Below, piece after piece: positions 21,304 to 28,603 of a stretch of 28,603 nucleotides of DNA (its first letter is position 1; every line of letters begins with the position of its first letter). The stretch comes from Syntrophaceae bacterium UBA6255 (GTDB taxonomy: Bacteria > Desulfobacterota > Syntrophia > Syntrophales > Smithellaceae). Location of the stretch: the NCBI GenBank assembly GCA_002441205.1, contig DJVN01000052.1, positions 1 to 28,603 of the forward strand. The letters are read 5' to 3'. Both the position numbers and the translations under genes were made by a program. The notes under the pieces are model-generated. The model did not search any database, was not told the DNA's origin, and saw only the letters and a program-made list of their open reading frames with translations.

Positions 21304-23382
21304 ATGAAGAAAGCCTTTTTTTTAATTCTTTTATTTTCGTTAGTCGTTTTTTCACCCGTACAAGCCGAAGAAAAAAATAACAGTGAGGTGATGGTCACGA
21401 TGGAAGAAGTCGTTGTCACCGCGACACGCGACACGCAGGAAATTCGCAAAGCTCCGGCCAATATCACTGTAATTACCGAAGAAGAAATCAATAATACCGG
21501 CGCCACAACGGTTGTCGAGGCACTCGATAAGATTGAAAGCATTCAGTTTCGGACTTACAGCGGGAATGCCTCACAAGCCATCATTGATATGCGCGGTTTC
21601 GGCGGTGACAATCCTTTTGGAAAAACGCTAGTCATGCTCGACGGCCGCCGTTTAAACCGGACGGATATGTCTTCTGTCAATTGGATGCAAATGCCGGTCC
21701 ATACGATTGAAAAAATAGAAGTCGTTCGGGGGCCGGGCAGTGTTCTTTACGGAGACGCAGCCATCGGCGGAGTGATCAACATCATCACGAAAAAGGGTAA
21801 AGGCGCGCCCAAGTTTAACGCATCCATTCTTGTGGGAAGTTATGGCCTGCACAATGAGAGAGTTGGCGTAACCGGTGCAACCGATAAATGGACTTACGCT
21901 CTGACGGGCGAAAACAATTTCAGTTCGGGCTATCGGGATCGCTCAAAATATTCAGCGCAGGGCGGCGGTCTTGATGTGGGATATTTCGCCAACGATGTGT
22001 TGAATCTTTCGCTGGGAATTTCATTTAACAGAATAGATTATCAATTGCCCGGCGCTCTGACAAAAGAACAAATGGACCAGGACAGACGGCAATATCAGCC
22101 GGCCATGCCGGACTATTTTATGAATGCGAACGATGATAATGACGGTTCGGACAAATATACCAACGTTAATCTGGGATTGAAATCCTTCTGGGGATCGTTT
22201 GGGCAGATGGAAATCAATTTCATGTACGGGAAAAAAGATCTGCAAAGCAATATGCCGTCGTGGTATTCCTTCAATTACGCCGATACAGATGCCGACACAT
22301 ACGGAATTACACCGAAATATATTCTGGAAAAAGATATGTTCGGATTTCACAACAAAGTGATCGTGGGAGCGGATTATTATAACGAACCTTATGAAAAAAC
22401 TTTCTACGGCGATCGGGGAAGAACGATACGATCGGGCAAAGCGGATCTTAAGCGGGAGGCGCTGGGAGGTTATATACGCAACGAATTCAGCATTATGAAA
22501 AATCTGATTCTAAGCGCTGGTTATCGCTTTGAACGAACATCCATTGAAGGCACAAATAATGATCTTGCGACACCTTCAAACAATTTCGATAATGAGCAAA
22601 AATACAGAGCCGAAGCTTACGAAGGAGGGCTGACCTGGCTTTGGGGAAAGAAGTCAAAAGTTTTTGCCAGATATGCAACCGTTTACCGCATCCCTTTTCT
22701 GGATGAGGTTGCGTCCTTCAATGGTTATAGCGTTCCCACGCCTTTTCTCCAAACATTGGAAAAAGAGAAAGGGAAGAGCGCGGAATTAGGAACGGAATAT
22801 TATCCCCTCGAAAATCTCAAACTTGGCGTGACCCTTTTCCGCATCGATATGGAGGATGAAATAGAGTATGTTATTTACGATCCGACGATGTATTTAGGAG
22901 AAAACCGCAACGTAGGCAAAACCCGCCACGATGGCGCAGAAATTTCTCTTTCCTATCTCTGGCCGAAATACGCCAAAGTTTTTGGAAACTATACGTATCA
23001 TAAGGCCACGTATGAGAAAGGAGTTTATAACAAAAAAGACATGCCGATGGTGCCTCAACACATGGCTCATGGTGGACTGGAAATTTATCTGCCATATAAC
23101 ATAACATTGAGGCCCGAAATAAAATTTGTGGGAAAAGCTTTTCTGTCCGGCGATAGCGACAACAATACTGAAAAACTGGATGATTACACGCTGCTGAATT
23201 TCTATGTTCAATACAAGCCAACCTTTGATAAATTTACCGTTGCGGTATTTTTGGGAATTGACAACATTTTCAACCAAAAATATTCTTCCTTCGGTCTGGA
23301 TTACGAGCAGTACGGAATGCCAAATTTCTATTATCCGATGCCGGGCATTACCGTAAAGGGAGGGCTTTCTGTTGAGTTTTAA
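21304..23382 (+). CDS. btuB: TonB-dependent outer-membrane corrinoid receptor
   Basis: A 692-residue TonB-dependent receptor. It has a signal peptide (residues 1-20, 'MKKAFFLILLFSLVVFSPVQ' then AEE), a TonB box within 'MEEVVVTATR', a plug domain ('APANITVITEEEINNTGA', 'IEKIEVVRGPGSVLYGDAAI', 'GGVINIITKKG') and a beta barrel of about 22 strands ending in the terminal Phe ('GGLSVEF'). Specificity for B12 is inferred from the riboswitch directly upstream and the btuF/cob genes downstream; on sequence alone it could be a siderophore receptor. I chose ATG 21304 with AAGGAG, which starts the signal peptide, over an in-frame ATG at 21256 in the aptamer. btuF overlaps the last 11 bases. Confidence 0.88.
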   Translation: MKKAFFLILLFSLVVFSPVQAEEKNNSEVMVTMEEVVVTATRDTQEIRKAPANITVITEEEINNTGATTVVEALDKIESIQFRTYSGNASQAIIDMRGFGGDNPFGKTLVMLDGRRLNRTDMSSVNWMQMPVHTIEKIEVVRGPGSVLYGDAAIGGVINIITKKGKGAPKFNASILVGSYGLHNERVGVTGATDKWTYALTGENNFSSGYRDRSKYSAQGGGLDVGYFANDVLNLSLGISFNRIDYQLPGALTKEQMDQDRRQYQPAMPDYFMNANDDNDGSDKYTNVNLGLKSFWGSFGQMEINFMYGKKDLQSNMPSWYSFNYADTDADTYGITPKYILEKDMFGFHNKVIVGADYYNEPYEKTFYGDRGRTIRSGKADLKREALGGYIRNEFSIMKNLILSAGYRFERTSIEGTNNDLATPSNNFDNEQKYRAEAYEGGLTWLWGKKSKVFARYATVYRIPFLDEVASFNGYSVPTPFLQTLEKEKGKSAELGTEYYPLENLKLGVTLFRIDMEDEIEYVIYDPTMYLGENRNVGKTRHDGAEISLSYLWPKYAKVFGNYTYHKATYEKGVYNKKDMPMVPQHMAHGGLEIYLPYNITLRPEIKFVGKAFLSGDSDNNTEKLDDYTLLNFYVQYKPTFDKFTVAVFLGIDNIFNQKYSSFGLDYEQYGMPNFYYPMPGITVKGGLSVEF

Positions 23383-24292
23383 ATTTGCCCGCTGGAAAGA
23401 TAATATTCTAATATTATTTTTAACGGCTGTGATAATGGTTCTTTGCGTAAACGTAGCCTGCGCCCGCGTGGTTACGGATGAAACAGGCCGCAAACTCGAT
23501 ATAACTCCGGCTCCCCAAAGGATTGTTTCGCTTGCTCCCGGCATTACAGAAACGCTTTATGCTCTTGGTCTGGAAAATAAAATAGCGGGAGTAACCACTT
23601 TTTGCAACTGGCCGGCGGCAGCACTCAGAAACACACGCATAGGCGGTTTTACCAATCCCTCCATCGAAAAGATTGTTTCCTTAAAACCGGACTTGATTAT
23701 TGCCACCGCTGACGGAAACAGGAAGGATACGGTGGAGAAACTGGAAAGACTTAGGTTGCCCGTCTATGTTACAAATCCTTCGGATACGAAAGGTGTTTTG
23801 AAGAGCATCCTGCATATCGGTGAAATAACGAATCGGAAAAAAGAAGCAAGTGACATGGTTGCAAAATTTCAAAAGAGATTGAACCATATTGCCAATCAGG
23901 TACGTCATAAAAGAAAACCGCGCGTCTTTTTCCAGATTGGTTTGGAACCGATCATTACGGCGGGAAGAGGCACGTTAATCAATGAAGTCATTGAACGCGC
24001 CGGAGGGGTTAATGTTGCCGGTCTTGATATAGCCAACTATCCCCGTTACAGCGCGGAAGGCATCATCGGGGCAGCGCCGGAAATCATTATTTTTGCGCCG
24101 ATGGTCAATGATAAGGAGTTTGCGGGAGTTAAAAGATTCTGGCATAAATTCAGAGAACTCCCGGCAGTGAAAAACAATAAGATTTATCCGATGAACGCGG
24201 ACTTGATTAACAGGGCGTCACCGCGCATTGTTGATGCCATTGAAAAAATGGCGTTAATCTTACATCCGGATATCAAATGTTCTGAACCATGA
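23372..24292 (+). CDS. btuF: Periplasmic corrinoid-binding protein
   Basis: A 306-residue class III (helical-backbone) substrate-binding protein. It has an N-terminal membrane signal (about residues 11-30) and the family motifs 'RIVSLAPGITETLYALG' and 'KIVSLKPDLIIATADGN', then 'PRVFFQIGLEPIITAGRGT', 'INEVIERAGGVNVAG' and 'YPRYSAEGIIGAAPEIIIF'. It captures corrinoid released by BtuB and hands it to BtuCD. No proper lipobox is seen, so a soluble periplasmic form is likely. The start is TTG 23372, inside the btuB end, with AAGGGAGGG (23356-23364) at good spacing; no downstream start keeps the signal peptide as well. Its overlap with btuB implies translational coupling. Confidence 0.87.
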   Translation: MSFKFARWKDNILILFLTAVIMVLCVNVACARVVTDETGRKLDITPAPQRIVSLAPGITETLYALGLENKIAGVTTFCNWPAAALRNTRIGGFTNPSIEKIVSLKPDLIIATADGNRKDTVEKLERLRLPVYVTNPSDTKGVLKSILHIGEITNRKKEASDMVAKFQKRLNHIANQVRHKRKPRVFFQIGLEPIITAGRGTLINEVIERAGGVNVAGLDIANYPRYSAEGIIGAAPEIIIFAPMVNDKEFAGVKRFWHKFRELPAVKNNKIYPMNADLINRASPRIVDAIEKMALILHPDIKCSEP

Positions 24293-24321
24293 TTCAACTA
24301 ATTTAACACAATATAAAAGAG

Positions 24322-25368
24322 ATGTTTATGATTGATCCGACTATTCCTCCCCTTGATGTTGTTGCCGCGCAAAAAGCAAAAGCGCGACAAAAAAACCTGA
24401 CAAAGCCGCCGGAGAGTCTTGGCTGGCTGGAAGAAATTTCCATTCAATTGGCCGGGATGAAAGCCGACCCGTTACCCGACGTTAAACGTAAAGCGGTGAT
24501 TATTATGGCCGCTGATCACGGTGTGGCGCTGGAAGGAGTCAGCGCGTTTCCTGTTGAAGTTACGTCGCAAATGGTCATGAACTTCCTTCGCGGCGGAGCT
24601 GCTGTTAATGTGTTGGCGCGACAGGCCGGCGCAGGCGTAACCATTGTCGATATTGGTGTGGTCGCAGATTTTGATCCGTCTCTGCCCGGTCTTCTTCATT
24701 ATAAAGTTTCGCGCGGAACGCGTAATATGGCCAAGGGTCCGGCCATGACCCGCCGTGAAGCCGAAAAAGCAATTGCAGTCGGAATGGATGTGCTGGCTCA
24801 AGTTGCTGAAAAAGGCCTTGACTTGGTTGCCACGGGCGATATGGGTATCGGCAACACGACGCCATCTTCGGCAATCGTCGCTGTTATAACGGGGTTACCG
24901 GTGGCCGACGTTACCGGGCGCGGCACAGGTCTCAATGATGACGGTTTGGCGCATAAGATTGACATTATTGAACAGGCCATCGCTTTGAATAAACCGAATC
25001 CGAAAGACGCGCTGGACGTACTGTGCAAGGTCGGCGGGCTGGAAATTGCCGGTCTGGCCGGTGTGATGATTGCCGCCGCTTCGCGACGTATTCCTGTTGT
25101 TGTAGATGGGTTTATTTCAACGGCGGCTGCCATGATCGCGGTGGGTCTTGTGCCGGACGTAAAAAATTATTTGTTCAGCGCTCATAACTCTGTTGAAATC
25201 GGGCACCGGGCTATGCTCCAATACCTCGGATTAAATCCGTTACTTGATCTTAATCTGCGTCTGGGAGAAGGGACCGGCGCTGTACTGGCTTTTCATTTGA
25301 TTGAAGCCGCATCCCGAATACTGCGGGAAATGGCAACATTCGCCGAAGCCGGTGTAAGCGATCAATAA
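24322..25368 (+). CDS. cobT: Nicotinate-nucleotide-dimethylbenzimidazole phosphoribosyltransferase
   Basis: A 348-residue CobT, the usual length. It makes alpha-ribazole phosphate (or a lower-ligand variant) from nicotinate mononucleotide and a base such as dimethylbenzimidazole. Recognisable segments are 'NLTKPPESLGWLEE', 'KAVIIMAADHGVALEGVSAF', 'ATGDMGIGNTTPSSAI', 'VTGRGTGLNDDGL' and 'RLGEGTGAVLAFHLIEAA', which contains the catalytic Glu. The start is ATG 24322 or ATG 24328 two codons later; AAAGAGA just upstream is only a modest site. It follows btuF by 29 bases with no terminator, so it is likely in the same transcript. No dimethylbenzimidazole synthesis gene (bluB, bza) is in the window, so the base is presumably made or taken up elsewhere. 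Confidence 0.95.
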   Translation: MFMIDPTIPPLDVVAAQKAKARQKNLTKPPESLGWLEEISIQLAGMKADPLPDVKRKAVIIMAADHGVALEGVSAFPVEVTSQMVMNFLRGGAAVNVLARQAGAGVTIVDIGVVADFDPSLPGLLHYKVSRGTRNMAKGPAMTRREAEKAIAVGMDVLAQVAEKGLDLVATGDMGIGNTTPSSAIVAVITGLPVADVTGRGTGLNDDGLAHKIDIIEQAIALNKPNPKDALDVLCKVGGLEIAGLAGVMIAAASRRIPVVVDGFISTAAAMIAVGLVPDVKNYLFSAHNSVEIGHRAMLQYLGLNPLLDLNLRLGEGTGAVLAFHLIEAASRILREMATFAEAGVSDQ

Positions 25369-25385
25369 TAATGCTGCGCCTGTGT

Positions 25386-25423
25386 CCCCCGCAGGCGGGG
25401 GTGTCCCGATGAGAAATCGGGAC
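25386..25423. repeat. Two adjacent GC-rich hairpins between cobT and cobS
   Basis: Hairpin A: CCCCCG (25386-25391) and CGGGGG (25396-25401) with a CAGG loop. Hairpin B: GTCCCGAT (25403-25410) and ATCGGGAC (25416-25423) with a GAGAA loop. Neither has a T-tract, so they are not terminators. They may stabilise or cleave-mark the mRNA, or be a REP-like mobile palindrome. Confidence 0.55.
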
Positions 25424-25462
25424 GGAGGTGGAGGGGTTTGATAGAACGAGGGACGTAGATTA

Positions 25463-26209
25463 GTGGAAAAAATGGACAATATGCGTAATTTGCGCACATC
25501 CTTTGGTTTATTAACCACACTGCCCTTCGGTATGCCGCAGAATTGGCAGCCGGGCGACAGCGGCCGTGCCGGAAGCTGGTTCCCGCTTGTGGGAATTGTT
25601 GTCGGTGGCTTAACCTGGATTGTCTGGCAAATATTGATATTATATTTTCCGCCGCCGCTGGTCGGGGTGTTGACTTTGGCGGTCTGGATCATTTTAACCG
25701 GTGGGTTGCATCTTGATGGCCTGGCTGATTGCTGCGATGGATTACTGGTTTCGGCTACGCCTCAGCGTCGGCTGGAAATCATGAAAGACCCGCATCTGGG
25801 GACTTTCGGCGGTATTGGACTGTGTTTAGTTTTATTGACTAAAGCCGTCGCGCTGAGTTTGCTGACCGCTTCTTCCGGCTTTTGCATTGTCCTGGCAGCG
25901 ACCATCAGTCGTTGGTTGATATTACCCGCAGGATTGCTGAAACCTGCGCGTCCCGACGGAATGGGCGCTGATTTCGCTTCAGGATTAAGACGCCGCGCCA
26001 TTTTTATCACAGCGATTTTGCCGCTGGGCCTGGCTTTTGTTCTGGGTATGCAGGGTTTCCTGGCGGTGCTTGCGGCGGTGTTGGCCGCCGCCGCTATTCT
26101 GGGAATAGCCTATAGACGCATTGACGGTGTCACGGGCGATGTCTTCGGCATGCTGGTCGAAGTCTCTGAAACAGCCGTTTTGCTGATTTTTACATTGGGA
26201 GTGAAATGA
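25463..26209 (+). CDS. cobS: Adenosylcobinamide-GDP ribazoletransferase (cobamide synthase)
   Basis: A 248-residue polytopic inner-membrane protein that joins AdoCbi-GDP with alpha-ribazole (phosphate) in the last steps of cobamide assembly. The signature is 'GGLHLDGLADCCDG' (80-93) followed by 'KDPHLGTFGGIG', with the Asp residues that bind Mg. Several hydrophobic helices surround it. I chose GTG 25463, with GAGGGA at 25448-25453; in-frame ATGs at 25472 and 25481 are alternatives. It starts 94 bases after cobT, beyond two GC-rich hairpins, and overlaps cbiR by four bases (ATGA). Confidence 0.93.
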   Translation: MEKMDNMRNLRTSFGLLTTLPFGMPQNWQPGDSGRAGSWFPLVGIVVGGLTWIVWQILILYFPPPLVGVLTLAVWIILTGGLHLDGLADCCDGLLVSATPQRRLEIMKDPHLGTFGGIGLCLVLLTKAVALSLLTASSGFCIVLAATISRWLILPAGLLKPARPDGMGADFASGLRRRAIFITAILPLGLAFVLGMQGFLAVLAAVLAAAAILGIAYRRIDGVTGDVFGMLVEVSETAVLLIFTLGVK

Positions 26210-27015
26210 TTCAATATCCTTTTCGATTAGGGACAACCTCGTATATTATCCCGGGGGATATTGTGTCCAATGTCCGCTATCTGGCCGGAAAAGTGCAGGA
26301 CGTGGAACTGGTTCTGTTCGAAGTGGATGACGGTCCAAACAACCTGCCCCGCCGTGCAGACGTTTCCGAACTCGTCGACATCGCCGCCGATCATGATCTA
26401 ACCTACACGGTCCATCTGCCGTTGGATTTACGTCTTGCGGAAGACGGTTCTCCCCGGCATGTTTCGCTGCAGAAGGCAAGGCGCGTCATCGATTGCACCG
26501 GGAAACTTGCACCGCTGGCTTATGTTTTGCATCTGGATGGAAAATCTGTTTGTAACGGCGCAACTTCCGACGCTTTGCGGCGATGGCGGGAACAGGCTGT
26601 TCAGTCTCTGGAAATAGTAGGAGAGTGGGCGGGAGGTACGGAAAAACTTGCGGTAGAAAATTTGGAAGGTTATCCAAAGGATTTTTACGCGCCTGTTCTG
26701 GAAAAAATTCCCGTCAACCGTGCGGTGGATGTGGGACATCTCTGGCTGGATCATCACGATCCGGTCGCTTATTTACAGGCTGCCCTGCCGCGTACGCGCG
26801 TTATTCATATTCACGGTATTGCAGAACGTGACCACAAATCACTGGCGCATGTTCCGCAGGAAAAATTACGGGCGGTACTGGATGAACTTATCCGCTTCGA
26901 TTACCGAGGTGTTTTTACAATAGAAGTCTTTTCTGAAAATGATTTCCTCACGTCATGTGCGGTGTTAAAGTCGATGATTAATTCAAATGTCTCATCCGAT
27001 TGTTGTGTCGGGTGA
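26206..27015 (+). CDS. cbiR: Cobamide-remodelling phosphodiesterase CbiR-like (TIM barrel)
   Basis: A 269-residue TIM-barrel protein of the xylose isomerase/AP endonuclease superfamily. Metal-site residues are spread through the barrel: 'FEVDD' (Glu), 'YTVHLPLDL' (His), 'YVLHLDGKS' (His), 'LAVENLEGYP' (Glu), 'AVDVGHLWLD' (Asp, His), 'VIHIHGIAERDHKSL' (His) and 'FTIEVF' (Glu). In the characterised CbiR family such proteins cleave cobamides to release the lower-ligand nucleotide, leaving cobinamide (phosphate) for reassembly. The position between cobS and cobU, with ATGA overlap to cobS and GGGAGTGAA as ribosome binding site, strongly supports this over a sugar isomerase. It makes the cluster able to import foreign cobamides and swap their base. 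Confidence 0.82.
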   Translation: MIQYPFRLGTTSYIIPGDIVSNVRYLAGKVQDVELVLFEVDDGPNNLPRRADVSELVDIAADHDLTYTVHLPLDLRLAEDGSPRHVSLQKARRVIDCTGKLAPLAYVLHLDGKSVCNGATSDALRRWREQAVQSLEIVGEWAGGTEKLAVENLEGYPKDFYAPVLEKIPVNRAVDVGHLWLDHHDPVAYLQAALPRTRVIHIHGIAERDHKSLAHVPQEKLRAVLDELIRFDYRGVFTIEVFSENDFLTSCAVLKSMINSNVSSDCCVG

Positions 27016-27022
27016 GAAGTAA

Positions 27023-27595
27023 ATGGGTATAAGGAAAACACATATGAATCTTAAAATTCCCACGAAAGGTCTGACCCTCGTTTTGGGTGGCGTTCGCAGC
27101 GGTAAAAGCTCGTTCGTTGAAAAGATTGCGCGCGAATCGGATAAATCCGTTCTTTTTATAGCCACGGCTGTTGCCGGTGATGATGAAATGGTTGCGCGTA
27201 TTAACAAGCATAAAGCGTCGCGGCCGGCCGATTGGCAAACGCTTGAAATTCAGCAACGGCTCGGCAGGAAAATAATACCGCCTGTCGCTGATATTGTCAT
27301 TGTTGATTGCATCACTCTGCTCGTTAGCAATATCCTTGCATCGATGTCTGAAAATGCACCGGTTGAAGATGTTATGAATAAAATTCATGTTGAAATTGAT
27401 GAACTGATTGACGCGCAGTCAAAACTTGGCGGTCAATGGCTGATTGTTTCCAACGAAGTAGGTTTGGGCGTCGTTCCGCCATATCCCTTGGGGCGTGTCT
27501 ATCGCGATGCGCTTGGCTGGGCCAATCAAACGCTGGCGAAAGCCGCCAAACAGGTTATCCTCATGGTAGCCGGTATTCCAATGGTGATCAAATAA
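27023..27595 (+). CDS. cobU: Adenosylcobinamide kinase / adenosylcobinamide-phosphate guanylyltransferase
   Basis: A 190-residue bifunctional enzyme that phosphorylates adenosylcobinamide and then converts it to AdoCbi-GDP. The P-loop 'GGVRSGKS' is at 22-29; 'NKHKASRPADWQTLE' carries the likely guanylylated His63; and the family-typical 'VSNEVGLGVVPPYPLGRVYRD' region and 'LGWANQTLAKAA' follow. The start ATG 27023 has GGGTGAGAAG upstream; an in-frame ATG 27044 is possible. It lies 7 bases after cbiR and is the last gene of the corrinoid cluster. No corrinoid adenosyltransferase and no CobC phosphatase gene are in the window. Confidence 0.94.
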   Translation: MGIRKTHMNLKIPTKGLTLVLGGVRSGKSSFVEKIARESDKSVLFIATAVAGDDEMVARINKHKASRPADWQTLEIQQRLGRKIIPPVADIVIVDCITLLVSNILASMSENAPVEDVMNKIHVEIDELIDAQSKLGGQWLIVSNEVGLGVVPPYPLGRVYRDALGWANQTLAKAAKQVILMVAGIPMVIK

Positions 27596-27664
27596 ATACA
27601 TCCTTTTCTGTGCCGGTTATCTTCGTTCATCCATCTTCATTTTTGTAGCTTTAAATTTATATTT

Positions 27665-27679
27665 CGGTTAAGTTAACCG
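27665..27679. promoter_or_regulatory. 15-bp perfect palindrome directly before rnd
   Basis: CGGTTAA (27665-27671), G, TTAACCG (27673-27679). It ends two bases before ATG 27682, exactly where a ribosome binding site should be, and no Shine-Dalgarno is visible. It may be a repressor operator or part of a leaderless start. Confidence 0.42.
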
Positions 27680-27681
27680 CC

Positions 27682-28527
27682 ATGGATGGAAAATGGCTCC
27701 TGGTTGATACATCGGGGAAATTGCTGCGTGCCGTTGATGATTTTGAGCAGGCAAAAGTTTTAAGCATTGATACGGAATATGATTCGTTTCGATATTTCCG
27801 GGAGAAGCTCTGTCTCATTCAGATACATGCCCTCCATACAACATATATATTTGATCCGCTGGCAGGCATGAATTTGTCTTTTTTGGGCAGATATTTTGAT
27901 GATGGTCGCATTCTCAAAGTTCTTCATGCCGCGGATAATGATATCCGCCTCCTGAAAAGGGATTATAAGTTTAATTTCAAAAATATCTTCGATACGCATC
28001 GGGCGGCGCTTCTTCTGGGATTTCAACAATTATCTCTGGAGAAGATGATTAAAGAGTTTGTGGGCATTGATTTGAAAAAAAATAAGAAGATGCAGCGTTC
28101 CCGCTGGGATAACCGTCCTCTCGCCGAGGGACAACTGGAATATGCTGTTCAGGATGTCATTTACCTTGATGCTCTTTATGAAAAACAATCTGCGGAACTG
28201 GACTCAAAAGATTTAATAGAATCGGCCGCAAAAGCTTTTGAAAAAATTGCTGAAACCGGCTGGCGGGAAAAAAGATTTGATCGTCGCGGTTATATGAAAA
28301 TAAAGGGCTATGATTTACTGGATCAGAGGCAGAAAGAGTTGTTTAGAAAACTGTACATCTGGCGTTTTCACCGGGCGAAAGCTGAGAACCGTGCCGTATT
28401 CATGTTTCTCTCAGACAGCAATTTGCTGGGACTTGCGCAGGATGCCAGACATCCGGAAAAATATTTATCTCAGCGAAAAATGAAAGTTTACGGTGAAGAG
28501 ATAGAACGGTTGACGGAAAACCGCTGA
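27682..28527 (+). CDS. rnd: Ribonuclease D-like 3'-5' exoribonuclease
   Basis: A 281-residue DEDDy exonuclease. Exo I is 'SIDTEYDS' (Asp and Glu), Exo II 'HAADNDIRLLKRDY' (Asp), and Exo III 'YAVQDVIYL' (Tyr and Asp), so all metal ligands are present. 'IFDTHRAALLLGF' and 'MQRSRWDNRPLAEGQLEYA' are the usual RNase D segments. After the nuclease domain comes a single HRDC-like helical region ('LDQRQKELFRKLYIWRFHRAKAENRA'); E. coli RNase D has two such domains and is about 375 residues, so this is a short form. It trims tRNA 3' ends and other structured RNA in the cytoplasm. A tRNA gene lies just downstream on the opposite strand. No Shine-Dalgarno is visible before ATG 27682. Confidence 0.87.
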   Translation: MDGKWLLVDTSGKLLRAVDDFEQAKVLSIDTEYDSFRYFREKLCLIQIHALHTTYIFDPLAGMNLSFLGRYFDDGRILKVLHAADNDIRLLKRDYKFNFKNIFDTHRAALLLGFQQLSLEKMIKEFVGIDLKKNKKMQRSRWDNRPLAEGQLEYAVQDVIYLDALYEKQSAELDSKDLIESAAKAFEKIAETGWREKRFDRRGYMKIKGYDLLDQRQKELFRKLYIWRFHRAKAENRAVFMFLSDSNLLGLAQDARHPEKYLSQRKMKVYGEEIERLTENR

Positions 28528-28571
28528 AGTACGACGGCTGTTTAATCCATTGATAGTAGCAAAAATTTAAA

Positions 28572-28603
28572 TGGTGCCGAAGACTGGACTTGAACCAGCA
28601 CGG
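28572..28603 (-). tRNA. tRNA-Leu, 3' part only (cut by window end)
   Basis: Read on the minus strand, the last 32 bases give a T-arm (CTGG, loop TTCAAGT, CCAG), the 3' acceptor strand CTTCGGC, discriminator A, and an encoded CCA (complement of 28572-28574). The acceptor strand implies a 5' end GCCGAAG, typical of bacterial tRNA-Leu. The D-arm, anticodon and variable arm lie beyond the window, so the isotype is inferred from the acceptor alone. Confidence 0.75.

Noticed and set aside
1..28603. CRISPR arrays, insertion sequences, prophage or integrase genes
   Set aside because: I saw no regularly spaced direct repeats, no transposase or integrase motifs and no phage structural genes.

Overview
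The window looks like chromosome from a strictly anaerobic, probably syntrophic or fermentative bacterium of the Desulfobacterota (old Deltaproteobacteria), perhaps near Syntrophus/Smithella. This is inferred from a four-subunit 2-oxoacid:ferredoxin oxidoreductase fused in one operon to NuoEFG-like subunits, a Tat-exported ferredoxin paired with a membrane cytochrome b, an acetyl-CoA hydrolase/GNAT fusion, and corrinoid salvage under cobalamin riboswitches. No 16S rRNA or other phylogenetic marker is present, so the placement is tentative.

Layout. (1) 1-1265: an AT-rich accessory patch that reads as a tripartite toxin-antitoxin-chaperone (TAC) module: HigB/Gp49-like toxin, HigA-like HTH antitoxin with a C-terminal tail, and a SecB-like chaperone. 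About 450 bases without a gene follow. (2) 1714-7774: porCDAB-nuoE-nuoF-nuoG-like operon, probably coupling 2-oxoacid (pyruvate) oxidation to NAD(H) and ferredoxin, closed by a terminator. (3) 7979-8117: a strong promoter followed about 100 bases later by a strong intrinsic terminator, a candidate small RNA or attenuated leader. (4) 8173-10026 CoA-transferase/hydrolase-GNAT fusion; 10058-11203 (minus) aminotransferase; 11458-12987 guaA. (5) 12988-14134: a structured intergenic stretch and a solitary AT-richer gene with an HNH-like zinc motif, likely acquired. (6) 14224-15036 alpha/beta hydrolase lipoprotein; 15093-16890 Tat iron-sulfur protein and cytochrome b. The cytochrome b gene carries an in-frame TGA at codon 35 followed by a SECIS-like hairpin. 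(7) 16954-18798 (minus) acyl-CoA synthetase with a promoter and a 17-bp palindromic operator. (8) 18930-27595: a B12/corrinoid uptake and remodelling cluster, riboswitch-btuC-btuD-riboswitch-btuB-btuF-cobT-cobS-cbiR-cobU. (9) rnd (RNase D) and the 3' end of a minus-strand tRNA-Leu cut by the window edge.

How the parts work together: BtuB (outer membrane), BtuF (periplasm) and BtuCD (inner membrane) import corrinoids. CbiR is expected to strip the lower ligand from cobamides the cell cannot use, and CobU, CobT and CobS rebuild a preferred cobamide. The first riboswitch ends in a clear intrinsic terminator. The second, in front of btuB, has none and is probably translational, so the receptor gene seems to have a second layer of control.

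The observations most worth follow-up are the possible selenocysteine codon in the cytochrome b, the TAC module, the promoter-terminator pair at 7979-8117, and cobamide remodelling by CbiR within a riboswitch-controlled salvage operon.
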